A stretch of 28,203 nucleotides of DNA from a virus: positions 1-28,203 of the IMG/VR virus record IMGVR_UViG_3300009104_000096; one strand, given 5' to 3'. The translations under genes and the position numbers were made by a program. Shown here piece after piece: positions 16,022-23,779 of the stretch (position 1 is its first letter; every line of letters starts with the position of its first letter). The notes under the pieces are model-generated. The model had not been told where the DNA came from, did not search any database, and saw only the letters and a program-made list of their open reading frames with translations.

Positions 16022-17062
16022 TTATGCCAATACTAAAACAGCATGACAATTTGCTCTAGTCATACAAAGAGCAAATCTTGAGGTTACACCCCACATGTGT
16101 TCGTATCTGTCGTAAGGGCGGGGCGGTTTACGACTAATTTTGCCCTGTCCTTCGATCTCTTTGAGTTGCATAAAATTGCTATTAATGAAATAGCAACGTT
16201 TAGCCCACGTTCCGCCCAAATCATCAAAGGTCGGATTCCAAATAATAGGAACACCTTTGAAATTTATGCGATCCGTGCCACCTTCTGCGTTGAACTGCCC
16301 ACCATTATTAATATTGATAGTTCCATACGTTTTCAGTAGAAAATTTCTGTAACCATCAATGAAATCGGTGCCGGCCATAATATAATTAGGGCGACCACCA
16401 TTTCTGGTGCAGTTACGCCATTGGGTTTCCATATTATCTATGATAGTCCCCGTGGTTGTGGCTGTGGTTAAACCAGTAACATACTGATTTCTCCACCAAG
16501 AGTTGGCCGCAACAGATCGATCAATACCTCCAACCGTTCCAGTTGTAGGATCAACAGCAACCAAGAAATCAAGACCCTCAATATCGTCAGTAGAACCAGA
16601 ACCATCTTTCAACAAGAACTGATCCATCTGCTCTTCCCAACCTAAATCTAAAACTTCGATTTGCTCATTGAGAAGATTAGTTAATTGAATAACCTCAGCT
16701 TGACTATGAACACGACCCTTTTTGTTATTATCGGTAACGCTAATACCATTTTGGATCAAGCGATCTTCGTCAAGAGTAAAGCCGTCATGCGCCGCTCGCC
16801 ACGGAAATGTAGCTTGCTCGACTGTTGAACGACTGTTGTAAGTAACTACTTTTCGCCCGTTGAAGAACGAAAAATTATTTTGATAGCGATAGCGAAGCTG
16901 AACTACAGCGTTTTGCTTACCGCCCGGCATTGATCCTTTTCCCTGTTGGAGTTTTTTATACCAAACTCTTTCTTGGGAAATTTGATCAACTGGCTTGTTT
17001 TTAAGGTAATAATCTAATGCTGTTTTACCAGCAATAGATAATTCCTCAGTTGTAAAAGGCAT
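16022..17062 (-). CDS. Major capsid protein, 346 aa
   Basis: The gene follows the scaffold gene and has the sequence style of a known podovirus/siphovirus coat family: an N-terminal helix region (MPFTTEELSIAGKTALDYYL), then QERVWYKKLQQGKGSMPGGK, FPWRAAHDGFTLDEDRLIQN, a long helix (EVIQLTNLLNEQIEVLDLGW), the conserved GLDFLVAVDPTTGTVGGIDR loop, NYIMAGTDFIDGYRNFLL and a C-terminal strand MWGVTSRFALCMTRANCHAV. Length suits an HK97-fold coat protein without a cleaved delta domain. A strong GGAGGG ribosome site lies a few bases before ATG, consistent with high expression. No frameshift extension is seen. The fold itself is inferred. Confidence 0.9.
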   Translation of the reverse strand: MPFTTEELSIAGKTALDYYLKNKPVDQISQERVWYKKLQQGKGSMPGGKQNAVVQLRYRYQNNFSFFNGRKVVTYNSRSTVEQATFPWRAAHDGFTLDEDRLIQNGISVTDNNKKGRVHSQAEVIQLTNLLNEQIEVLDLGWEEQMDQFLLKDGSGSTDDIEGLDFLVAVDPTTGTVGGIDRSVAANSWWRNQYVTGLTTATTTGTIIDNMETQWRNCTRNGGRPNYIMAGTDFIDGYRNFLLKTYGTININNGGQFNAEGGTDRINFKGVPIIWNPTFDDLGGTWAKRCYFINSNFMQLKEIEGQGKISRKPPRPYDRYEHMWGVTSRFALCMTRANCHAVLVLA

Positions 17063-17084
17063 GTCACCCTCCAGTTATTAACGT

Positions 17085-18173
17085 TTAACCGCTTAACTCC
17101 GCCATAATTGCATCTGCCATGCTTGCTGAATTTGATGGTCCAGCAGTAACACCGCTTGACGACAATGGAGCTTGTGCGGATTTTTTAACTTGTTGCGTTT
17201 GATTTGACGCCATAGAACCTACAGCAGAATATAATTGTGAAACAACTCCCGCCCATTGATGAGGTTGATAATTCTTTTGAATATAGTCAACTTGATCCAA
17301 AAGATATTTCTCTTTAGCATCAAAATCAATATCCATTTTCTTCTGGCTTGCCATGAAACTTTCAATTTCTGCGGCCGCCTTTGAAATCTCATCTGAGCTT
17401 TGTTGTCGCTCTTGATTCTGTTGTTGAATTGCTTGTTGCTCAGACTCTCTTTTATTTTGAAGCCTTCTGCTATTAGCAAGTTCTATAGCGTGATCTCTCG
17501 ACAACTCATAATTATCGACTTGTTGTTGTAGATCGGAAAACTCATCTAAAAGATCAACACCCTCTGCCTCAACACCCATTTCTTTAGATAATCGAGCGAC
17601 TTCATTCTTTGCAAATTCTAAAGCATGTTCTTTATCAGAACGAGACTCAGAAGTTGCTAATTTCCCGTAATCGAGAAGCGTTGCAAATTCATTAGGAGTA
17701 AGTCCACTATTGCTTACCGTTTTTTGAATTTGACTAACTGCATCAGTCGCTTTGGAAAGTTCCTCAGCTTTTGCCTTATTATCTGCAACCAAATCTTGAA
17801 AACGCTGTGATGCTTTTGGTTGTAAATTTTCTGGCTCTCTGTAAAGCTCAGATTCTTCATTATCTGTTGGTTCTGGCGTAGTCTCCGTTTCTGGTTTGAC
17901 TTCATCCTTTACCTCTGATTGTTGAGTTTCTTCCGCCTTTGTCTCGATTTCGTCTTTCGACTCATCCTTAACAGGGGAAGGCTCAGGTTCTTCATCTTCT
18001 GAAAGAGCTTTTTGAACCGCATCAACAACTGTCTCTGTGTTCTCGGGTGACGATTCCGAGCTTTCGTCAACTGAGGTTTGCGAGTCCTCTTGTACGCTTT
18101 CAACTTCTTTATTTGTTTCTACTTCTGGTGTTTCATCCTGTGTCGAATCAGGTACGACATTTTCTTTCGACAT
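17085..18173 (-). CDS. Capsid scaffolding protein, 362 aa
   Basis: A hydrophilic, acidic protein in the classic place between portal and coat genes. The first 115 residues are Glu/Ser/Thr-rich and probably disordered (for example TPEVETNKEVESVQEDSQTS). Residues about 120-275 are helical with heptad-like spacing (KAKAEELSKATDAVSQIQKT, EVARLSKEMGVEAEGVDLLD, then Gln/Arg-rich QQAIQQQNQERQQSSDEISK). The C-terminal part (KKMDIDFDAKEKYLLDQVDY and a short SNSASMADAIMAEL helix) would contact the coat protein in such scaffolds. GGGAGAAAC precedes ATG. No protease motif is visible, so a separate head protease is not indicated here. Confidence 0.85.
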   Translation of the reverse strand: MSKENVVPDSTQDETPEVETNKEVESVQEDSQTSVDESSESSPENTETVVDAVQKALSEDEEPEPSPVKDESKDEIETKAEETQQSEVKDEVKPETETTPEPTDNEESELYREPENLQPKASQRFQDLVADNKAKAEELSKATDAVSQIQKTVSNSGLTPNEFATLLDYGKLATSESRSDKEHALEFAKNEVARLSKEMGVEAEGVDLLDEFSDLQQQVDNYELSRDHAIELANSRRLQNKRESEQQAIQQQNQERQQSSDEISKAAAEIESFMASQKKMDIDFDAKEKYLLDQVDYIQKNYQPHQWAGVVSQLYSAVGSMASNQTQQVKKSAQAPLSSSGVTAGPSNSASMADAIMAELSG

Positions 18174-18194
18174 AGTTTCTCCCGATCTATGTTA

Positions 18195-20465
18195 TTAAGA
18201 TTTCATATTTGATTCTCTTTGACTAATTCGATTCATCTGATTAGCTTCTCTTTGCACTTCATTTGCTTCTTTTGTGCTTATTCGATTCATCTGATTAGCT
18301 TCTCTTTGCACTTGAATCTGTTGTTCCATTTGCTCCAACTGTTTTTGCTTAACTGCCAAATCAGTCTGTGTTTTAAATTTTTTCATAGCCACATCTGCAT
18401 CATTATCTTCGGCATCTGTCGCCGCTTTTTCAGCTTGAGCATAATTCTTCTGTGCTTTAGATTTTGTTTCCTCAACGTCAGCCCGCATTTTCTCAAGTTG
18501 GATTTGTTGCATTTCCATCTGTTGTTGCATTTGCTGTTGTTTTTGAGGGTCGGGCTGAGTCTTATCTTTCGCTTTTGGTAGAAATTCGTGAACGTCAAAT
18601 CTCTCATCTAATCGTCTTAATGTTTCTTGTGAAACAACGATCATAGCTTCTGCTAAATCATCTTGACCCTGTTCCCTCAATGCTGATATTGCTTGTATTG
18701 CTTCTGAAAGTTTTGGCAAAAGAAATTGAACCCAAGTCTGTGTTTCTTTTTCTTTATTTGGTTTCCCTGACGATCCAGCTTGAATATTTATGGTGAGAAT
18801 ATTAAATATTTGCTCTTTCATAAGCTGTGGCCAGACGGCACCATCTCGCAATTCGCCTGTAGGTTGTCCTGTTTGTTGATCAATCTCAGACTCCGCTAAA
18901 GGACCCGCCATTTCCGCAACTTGCTCAGGAGTTAATGCTTGTAGCAACAACTCAAGAGTATGTTTTGCTATTTTTTCAAACCAATCTTCTATCTCATCCG
19001 TGTCGGCTGCCGATTGAGCTTGTTGTTCTTGCCCAAGCATTTGTGCTTCGCCAAGAGTTCTTGACCGATTGCTTTTAGGTTGCGTTACTTCCCCACCACC
19101 TATTACACGTTCAAAATCTCTCTCCGTATGATCTGTTGTGTAAACTGACGGATCAATAGGCGGAGGACTAAACACATCAATCGAATTTCGAATTGGTTGC
19201 CCAGCGGGACCATCTATTCTGACATTCTCGCCCGGAAGAGCTTTTTCCAACGCTTTCGCATCCATGTCCGAAACATCACCTCTACGAGACACCCAATGAG
19301 GTATAGAGATGTCTCTATGATGAGCAAATCTTGTTCTCGCTGAATTATGTTCGTCTTGCAATTCACGCAAGAGGAAAACATCAGACATAGGCAAGAATTG
19401 ACCATCAACTAGATTTAATGCAAGAGGAACATAAGGGTACCATTGTTCGCTCACAAATTTTGGTTCAAGTGGTGGTTGCAAAAAATCAACTCCACCATCA
19501 GCCATATAATGAATTAAACGATTTTCTTTATCGTGAATTTCCCATATATGAACCAATGTCGCATGTTCATCTATTTGCTCTTTCTTAAAATCAACTGCAT
19601 CTGACGATTTCAATTTAAACTCTTTCGTGCCAACTGGAAGTTTGCCCCAACGCTTTTTAGCTTCTGCAACGGACATAACTATTCTTTCAGCCAAGAAAGG
19701 TATTTGTAAATAATCATCAAAGTTCTGAACAGTTGATAAATCAAGAACCATGTTTGTCGGGTCAACAACATCTATAATCAGACCCTCACTAACCACGATA
19801 TGTTCTTCTTTTTCTAACTGAGATCGAAACTGCTTGAGTTCTAAAATAGCTCTTTCTTTCCCAGCGATTTCGCTCGGATCATTCGATTGCTTTTTTAAAT
19901 ACTCTAGTTGTTCCAACTGAGTGTTGGAATCTAGAATCTTATTTCTAATAATGGGATTGGGTTCTATGTCAGTTTGATAATAGACCTTAGCCCATCCTAT
20001 GCCTGTTGTTTTTGCAGAACGTAAGCAAGCCTTCGCTCTGCGCTTCAAGTCGGCATCATCAAAAACTCGATTCAAGACGATCTCAGCAGTTTTCCCGAAG
20101 AGTCGCATTTTCTTCACGCCAACTTGACTTATCGTTTCCGTTGGCCGAATTGAAAACTTCGGGTTTCGTGCGTAAATCTGATTAACGGTTTTTCTTATGT
20201 GTGCATGAATTAAATTGGCACGAACAAGCTCGCCAGAACCATCATCTTCGTTTTCACCACGAACATACTGACGATCAACCTTAACGGAATCTTCAAAGTC
20301 ACCGCTATCCATGCTTTGTTTAGCTAGATCAATGCGACTCTGCCATTTCTGGGCGAGTAGCTTTATACCCTCAGTCGGTTCTTTCTCTTTCGTGTCCGAA
20401 TCTTGAGGGTTTTTAAAGCCACTTCGCCTTAGATTTCCTATGACTTCTTGTTCAATATCTGCCAT
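18195..20465 (-). CDS. Portal protein, 756 aa
   Basis: Large protein between TerL and scaffold with the features of podovirus portals: N-terminal helical region (LLAQKWQSRIDLAKQSMDSG, RANLIHAHIRKTVNQIYARN), the DVVDPTNMVLDLSTVQNFDD clip/stem area, ERIVMSVAEAKKRWG, the PYVPLALNLVDGQFLPMSDV strand and the helix LLRELQDEHNSARTRFAHHR, then SNRSRTLGEAQMLGQEQQAQ. The last 130 residues are Gln-rich coiled coil (QQMQQQMEMQQIQLEKMRAD) that could form the barrel reaching into the capsid. Near the C-terminus a 34-bp direct repeat duplicates REANQMNRIS. Its ATG is 3 bases after the previous stop. Confidence 0.92.
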   Translation of the reverse strand: MADIEQEVIGNLRRSGFKNPQDSDTKEKEPTEGIKLLAQKWQSRIDLAKQSMDSGDFEDSVKVDRQYVRGENEDDGSGELVRANLIHAHIRKTVNQIYARNPKFSIRPTETISQVGVKKMRLFGKTAEIVLNRVFDDADLKRRAKACLRSAKTTGIGWAKVYYQTDIEPNPIIRNKILDSNTQLEQLEYLKKQSNDPSEIAGKERAILELKQFRSQLEKEEHIVVSEGLIIDVVDPTNMVLDLSTVQNFDDYLQIPFLAERIVMSVAEAKKRWGKLPVGTKEFKLKSSDAVDFKKEQIDEHATLVHIWEIHDKENRLIHYMADGGVDFLQPPLEPKFVSEQWYPYVPLALNLVDGQFLPMSDVFLLRELQDEHNSARTRFAHHRDISIPHWVSRRGDVSDMDAKALEKALPGENVRIDGPAGQPIRNSIDVFSPPPIDPSVYTTDHTERDFERVIGGGEVTQPKSNRSRTLGEAQMLGQEQQAQSAADTDEIEDWFEKIAKHTLELLLQALTPEQVAEMAGPLAESEIDQQTGQPTGELRDGAVWPQLMKEQIFNILTINIQAGSSGKPNKEKETQTWVQFLLPKLSEAIQAISALREQGQDDLAEAMIVVSQETLRRLDERFDVHEFLPKAKDKTQPDPQKQQQMQQQMEMQQIQLEKMRADVEETKSKAQKNYAQAEKAATDAEDNDADVAMKKFKTQTDLAVKQKQLEQMEQQIQVQREANQMNRISTKEANEVQREANQMNRISQRESNMKS
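18226..18313 (-). repeat. 34-bp direct repeat in the portal gene tail
   Basis: Two identical 34-bp copies, at 18226-18259 and 18280-18313, lie 54 bp apart start to start. Both are in frame and encode VQREANQMNRIS-type sequence within the coiled-coil barrel. The 18-residue period keeps the coiled-coil register close to 2.5 heptads. Confidence 0.88.
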
Positions 20466-20468
20466 GCT

Positions 20469-20777
20469 TTACCCAGCATTAAGAATATACATTGATACAC
20501 TACCAGCAGAACGTGTGGTATTATGACGCACATACTTAGGAAGCGTAACTTCTTTATACTGGATTTCACTACCCGTTGACAAAGTACCAGATGTGTGTAG
20601 GGTACTCCAAGTGGAATTATCATCTGAACCCTGAATGATTGCTGTTCCACTAAACCCTGCTGGCTGAATCATTGTTACTACAGTTGTTCCCGGAAGATAA
20701 GGACTCGTTGATTGTTCAACGGCCGTACCAGTTGCGGTTGTTGCTTGTGCTGATACTACAGTATTCATTCTTAGCAT
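20469..20777 (-). CDS. Small beta-rich virion protein (decoration/head fibre-like), 102 aa
   Basis: A short all-beta protein between TerL and portal. The region TTVVTMIQPAGFSGTAIIQG, then SDDNSTWSTLHTSG and EVTLPKYVRHNTTRSAGSV resembles a discoidin/jelly-roll-type strand series (IIQGSDDxxTWxTL is a familiar phrase in such domains), as found in phage head fibres and decoration proteins. I do not know a precise family. A strong AGGAG ribosome site lies before ATG. Placement in the packaging/portal cluster suggests a head component. There is no signal peptide or catalytic motif. Confidence 0.55.
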   Translation of the reverse strand: MLRMNTVVSAQATTATGTAVEQSTSPYLPGTTVVTMIQPAGFSGTAIIQGSDDNSTWSTLHTSGTLSTGSEIQYKEVTLPKYVRHNTTRSAGSVSMYILNAG

Positions 20778-20807
20778 TCTATAAATCTCCTAAAATTAAT
20801 AAAACAA

Positions 20808-22247
20808 TCAAAATCTATATTTTGATTTCTTTTTCCTAACAGGGTCTAAACCTGTTAGATAATCAAAGCTCATGTAAGGCGGTTTAACGACTCTGGCTTC
20901 AGTTCTTTCAAATCTATGTCTTGAAACCATACTGTAACGCCATTCATCCGCAACATGATCCTCTTGAAACTTCGTTTCAATATCTTCTGGTCGTGATTCA
21001 TCAATCTGCATATTAGGAATTGTTCTTATAAAATGTTTGCATTGAGCAAAAACTTTAAAAGTTTTTTGCTCTAGTCTTTGATTGCAGACATTCCAACCAT
21101 TTTCTCGACTGCCCGCTCCACCTTTTGCGGGATCCCATAGAATACCGTTATCTCTAAACAACTCTTGTATGCTTATGCCTTCGCCACGATGATACCAACA
21201 TGAAGGATCAGCAGGATTCGATCTGAACTGAATTCCTTTAGCTCTTTCATGTTTTTCCATTTCTATAATTCTTCTAGATACTTGTTTTGGGGATTCGCCT
21301 GTTCCTACGTTTGGATCTCCGCCCCAACCATAAAGTTCTTTGTATCGATAAATTACATGATCAGGATCCATTGTGTACCAACCCACGCTGAACGGTCTTG
21401 TTTTTCCCCAGTCCATAGCTCTCCATCTCGGCCAATCTGGGGGAACTTCAAAAGGTTCAACAATATGAACATTCGGATCCCAATTCGTAAAAAATTGCCC
21501 TTCTGTTACGTCCCATCTTCCTTCGAGAAGTTTTTTCCTGTCTTTCTCTGGAAGTTTTAAAAGCATTTCTCGATAACCACTCTCGCTTAGAAAAGGATTA
21601 TCGTCTAACTTTGCGGGAATAAACTGTCTATAAGACTTTGCCTCATGCCCGCTTATTTTTTCTGTATGGCAATATTCCGTTCCTTTACCGCTATTAGGAA
21701 TTTGCCAGTATGACTTAACCCAAGCATGTCCACGACCGCCTGGATTGGTTGTCGCTCTTGTAAAAACCTTTATATTAGGGTTCGTACTTCTTGTTCTCGA
21801 CTGTAGATACTTGTAACAAACAGGCGTAGCCCAATGAGTTAATTCGTCCCATCCTACCCATTGATACTCGCTTCCCTGATGTTTGTATCTATCCTCATCC
21901 TTATCCATATAGCCGAAAAGAATTTTTGCCCCAGAAGGGAATCTCCATTCATGTTCAGCCATACTGTAGGTCGCACCCGGAAATATCAGCGGGTATATTG
22001 CCTTCGATCTATCAACTAATTCGCCTAACTCTGGAAAAGTTTTGCGAAACAAAATTGCTTTATAACGATTCCAACGTAATGCGTTTTGCTGTAAACCTAA
22101 CGCATCTATTAGAAGCGCATCACTCTTACCACCGCCTGCCGAGCCACCATATAAAACTTCATCAAAAGAACTTGATAAAAACTCTTGCTGTTTTTCTGTT
22201 GGTGACCACAAACACTCACCAGTTTCTCTTTGTTCTTTAGTGAGCAA
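20808..22247 (-). CDS. terL: Terminase large subunit (DNA packaging ATPase/nuclease), 479 aa
   Basis: The protein pumps DNA into the prohead and cuts the concatemer. Walker A is GGSAGGGKS (residues 34-42), Walker B WVGWDE (130-135, catalytic Glu 135), and ATTNPGG (165-171) is the coupling motif. The C-terminal nuclease shows the first acidic residue in AMDWGKTR (Asp 279), ADPSCWY in the middle and a final acidic cluster HVADEWRYSM. The start codon is TTG with AAGGAA upstream, 10 bases inside the preceding gene, so it is translationally coupled to it. TTG is used because no in-frame ATG occurs before the conserved N-terminal helix (SPTEKQQEFL). Confidence 0.96.
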   Translation of the reverse strand: MLTKEQRETGECLWSPTEKQQEFLSSSFDEVLYGGSAGGGKSDALLIDALGLQQNALRWNRYKAILFRKTFPELGELVDRSKAIYPLIFPGATYSMAEHEWRFPSGAKILFGYMDKDEDRYKHQGSEYQWVGWDELTHWATPVCYKYLQSRTRSTNPNIKVFTRATTNPGGRGHAWVKSYWQIPNSGKGTEYCHTEKISGHEAKSYRQFIPAKLDDNPFLSESGYREMLLKLPEKDRKKLLEGRWDVTEGQFFTNWDPNVHIVEPFEVPPDWPRWRAMDWGKTRPFSVGWYTMDPDHVIYRYKELYGWGGDPNVGTGESPKQVSRRIIEMEKHERAKGIQFRSNPADPSCWYHRGEGISIQELFRDNGILWDPAKGGAGSRENGWNVCNQRLEQKTFKVFAQCKHFIRTIPNMQIDESRPEDIETKFQEDHVADEWRYSMVSRHRFERTEARVVKPPYMSFDYLTGLDPVRKKKSKYRF

Positions 22248-22461
22248 ACATTGGTTCCTTTCTCACTAACTTAATCATCTCGTTTTTGTACTCTGTAACA
22301 ACAAAATTAGATGATAAATCTTTCGTTCCATACAAACTTTGAGCATTATTTTTTTTCATATATAAATAAATCGGCTCAATTACTTCTTCTTTTTCATAAA
22401 CCTCTAACAGCCAATCTTCTACAATCTCAAGAGCAACTTCATCAAGCGATTGGTGTAACAT
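22237..22461 (-). CDS. Unknown acidic small protein before TerL, 74 aa
   Basis: A small helical protein, MLHQSLDEVALEIVEDWL then LLEVYEKEEVIEPIYLYMKK, with no motif I recognise. It overlaps the small-terminase candidate at its start and TerL at its end, so all three are made from one message in close coupling. I chose the ATG one codon after the TTG that opens the frame. It could be an accessory part of the packaging complex, but only the position supports that. Confidence 0.6.
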   Translation of the reverse strand: MLHQSLDEVALEIVEDWLLEVYEKEEVIEPIYLYMKKNNAQSLYGTKDLSSNFVVTEYKNEMIKLVRKEPMFAH

Positions 22462-22723
22462 CAATAATGTTTTCCGTTTTGATGTTTTCAGGAATTCCAG
22501 CTTTTTGAGGAATCTTTACAAAATTAATTCTATGTTCCTGTTTAACATTTACATTCTTAGGTTCTAAACTTGCTAAAGTAGAAAAGGCTTTTGATGGATG
22601 CTCTTTAATGTAGTTTCTTATGAGTTCATCGCCCCCCATTTGCTCTAAGACCCTTCGCATCTTTACGTTCAAAGGTTCGATACATTTGTCTAAAAATTTC
22701 TGTTTTTTTAAAGATAAAGCCAT
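22442..22723 (-). CDS. Candidate terminase small subunit, 93 aa
   Basis: Just upstream of TerL. Residues about 20-60 (MRRVLEQMGGDELIRNYIKE, HPSKAFSTLASLEPKNVNV) recall the C-terminal oligomerisation part of phage small terminases, where an x-P-x-A-x-x-x-L-x-S-L-x-P-K phrase is frequent. The N-terminal DNA-binding helix-turn-helix expected in many such proteins is short or absent; the protein is about half the normal length. It may be a reduced form, or the DNA-binding part may be supplied elsewhere. Its start overlaps the stop of the 28-aa peptide upstream (TAATG), with AGGAAA in front. The identification is tentative. Confidence 0.45.
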   Translation of the reverse strand: MALSLKKQKFLDKCIEPLNVKMRRVLEQMGGDELIRNYIKEHPSKAFSTLASLEPKNVNVKQEHRINFVKIPQKAGIPENIKTENIIDVTPIA

Positions 22724-22809
22724 TAGTTATTTCCTAAGCCAGACAAGATTTCATATTTGTAAGTTAGATAATACCTCCACCACAAATAATTAAAATCTTT
22801 CTTATTCAT
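22723..22809 (-). CDS. 28-aa Trp/Tyr-rich small protein
   Basis: Reads MNKKDFNYLWWRYYLTYKYE followed by ILSGLGNN. The ATG overlaps the end of the 112-aa gene upstream by 8 bases, and its TAA overlaps the ATG of the small-terminase candidate as TAATG, so it fills what would otherwise be a gap. Clean overlaps at both ends and the dense aromatic sequence argue for a real gene. The aromatic helix suggests a membrane-surface or protein-binding peptide; function is unknown. Confidence 0.6.
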   Translation of the reverse strand: MNKKDFNYLWWRYYLTYKYEILSGLGNN

Positions 22810-23140
22810 CAATGAATATCCAATCTTTTCCGTTATTGCTATAAAAAACAGGCTTGAGAGACACTAGATACTCCCATGCGTGACTACCTTCCAGCATTAG
22901 TAGTTTTAATTCTTTCCTTTCTGGGAAAGAAATCTCATTACAGTCCTTTCTTGGAGATGATTCTAAAATATGATGTCTATAATAATGATCTCCAAATCTT
23001 AGAATCATTGTTCTGTCAGGTAGCGGTTCCCATGCAGTTAAAAATTCAATATTAGGTTCTTTTGGGACTGCCAAAGAAAAATGAGGTGCAAACGGCGCTA
23101 TTAGAAGTATTGTGAAAACTAAGTATTTCAACCTAGCCAT
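22802..23140 (-). CDS. Secreted/exported small protein, 112 aa, unknown function
   Basis: I start it at the ATG at 23140, which has AATAAGGGC in front and lies just after the previous stop; a TTG eight codons earlier lacks a ribosome site. The protein begins MARLKYLVFTILLIAPFAPH then FSLAVPKEPN, a convincing signal peptide with a likely cleavage after SLA. The rest is a small globular sequence with LTAWEPLPDRTMILRFGDHY, HAWEYLVSLKPVFYSNNGKD and two Cys or fewer. It follows the lysis genes, so an envelope-directed function during lysis or superinfection exclusion is possible but not shown. Confidence 0.65.
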   Translation of the reverse strand: MARLKYLVFTILLIAPFAPHFSLAVPKEPNIEFLTAWEPLPDRTMILRFGDHYYRHHILESSPRKDCNEISFPERKELKLLMLEGSHAWEYLVSLKPVFYSNNGKDWIFIDE

Positions 23141-23144
23141 GCCC

Positions 23145-23348
23145 TTATTTTCTTGTTTTGACAATTTTTTTGATTCCTTTTTCTATAATTTCCCTCTCTT
23201 TGATAACTTTTTTTAACTTTCCGTTCTTGTCGTAAATGCGACACTCAAATATAGTTTTAGAAGGCTTTTCTTTTAATTTTTCAACTTTTAGTAGTCGGGG
23301 AATATCTTTGCCGTAGGTATTTCTCCCCGAATACCTGTACTCGCTCAT
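23145..23348 (-). CDS. Unknown basic small protein, 67 aa
   Basis: A Lys-rich protein (MSEYRYSGRNTYGKDIPRLL, KLKKVIKEREIIEKGIKKIV). Its ATG overlaps the o-spanin stop as ATGA, so it is coupled to the lysis genes. The central CRIYDKNGKLKKVIKERE could be a small beta-alpha unit. No motif identifies it. Nearby context suggests a host-takeover or lysis-timing accessory, which is speculation. Confidence 0.6.
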   Translation of the reverse strand: MSEYRYSGRNTYGKDIPRLLKVEKLKEKPSKTIFECRIYDKNGKLKKVIKEREIIEKGIKKIVKTRK

Positions 23349-23596
23349 TTTCCATTGATAATCTTGATCTGTTTCTCGTAAATCGTAACAAGACTATCCA
23401 TTTTGATCGACCAAGTTCGTAGCTTTGCATAATCTTCTATCGATAAAGATAAATATCCATCTTTTTCGTTCCAACTAATATCAGGCGAGTCAGGTCTTTG
23501 ATGAACTGGGAATACATTATTCCCGCTTGATAAAAGGGTTCCGCACCCGAGGAAAAGATTTAGCGATAGAAGAATTACTGGAAGAATCAGAACCAT
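23345..23596 (-). CDS. Outer-membrane spanin (Rz1-like lipoprotein), 83 aa
   Basis: Starts inside the i-spanin gene in another frame, the usual overlapping arrangement of Rz/Rz1. The chosen ATG gives MVLILPVILLSLNLFLGC, a lipoprotein signal with the lipidated Cys at residue 18. After it come a Pro-containing segment (FPVHQRPDSPDISWNEKDGY) and the phrase LSLSIEDYAKLRTWSIKMDS ending in a helix (VTIYEKQIKIING), which matches o-spanins I know (W...DGYLxLSxEDYxKL...E.Qi). O-spanins bridge to the i-spanin and fuse the two membranes at the last step of lysis. A longer frame begins at 23674 but would put a basic tail before the signal. Confidence 0.78.
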   Translation of the reverse strand: MVLILPVILLSLNLFLGCGTLLSSGNNVFPVHQRPDSPDISWNEKDGYLSLSIEDYAKLRTWSIKMDSLVTIYEKQIKIINGK

Positions 23597-23774
23597 TCTT
23601 AATGATTTCGTCAGCTTTTTTAGATTCTTCTTTTGACATTTTATGAATTTCGGAAATATCTTCATAAACCTCATCCGCTTGGTCAGCTTTCGCTATCTTT
23701 TTCCCCGTGCGAACTAAATAAGCACCCACCATTACTAAAATCACTATGATTGCAAGTATGGTTGCTAAAGTCAT
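23517..23774 (-). CDS. Inner-membrane spanin (Rz-like), 85 aa
   Basis: An N-terminal membrane anchor (MTLATILAIIVILVMVGAYL, with VRTGKK after it) and a charged, helical periplasmic part (ADEVYEDISEIHKMSKEESK, KADEIIKNGSDSSS). The type II anchor and the position after the holin and before the overlapping lipoprotein gene identify it as the inner member of the spanin pair. It is shorter than lambda Rz (153 aa), with less coiled coil. The start lies 5 bases after the holin stop; there is no strong Shine-Dalgarno sequence, suggesting re-initiation. About 80 bases are shared with the o-spanin gene. Confidence 0.72.
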   Translation of the reverse strand: MTLATILAIIVILVMVGAYLVRTGKKIAKADQADEVYEDISEIHKMSKEESKKADEIIKNGSDSSSNSSIAKSFPRVRNPFIKRE

Positions 23775-23779
23775 AATGC

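Noticed and set aside
18383-18607. Gln/Lys-rich minus-strand frame inside the portal gene
   Set aside because: A frame shadow of the Gln-rich portal tail.
23597-23674. Longer start for the o-spanin
   Set aside because: It would place about 26 basic residues before the lipoprotein signal, which would be unusual; the ATG at 23596 gives a normal signal.
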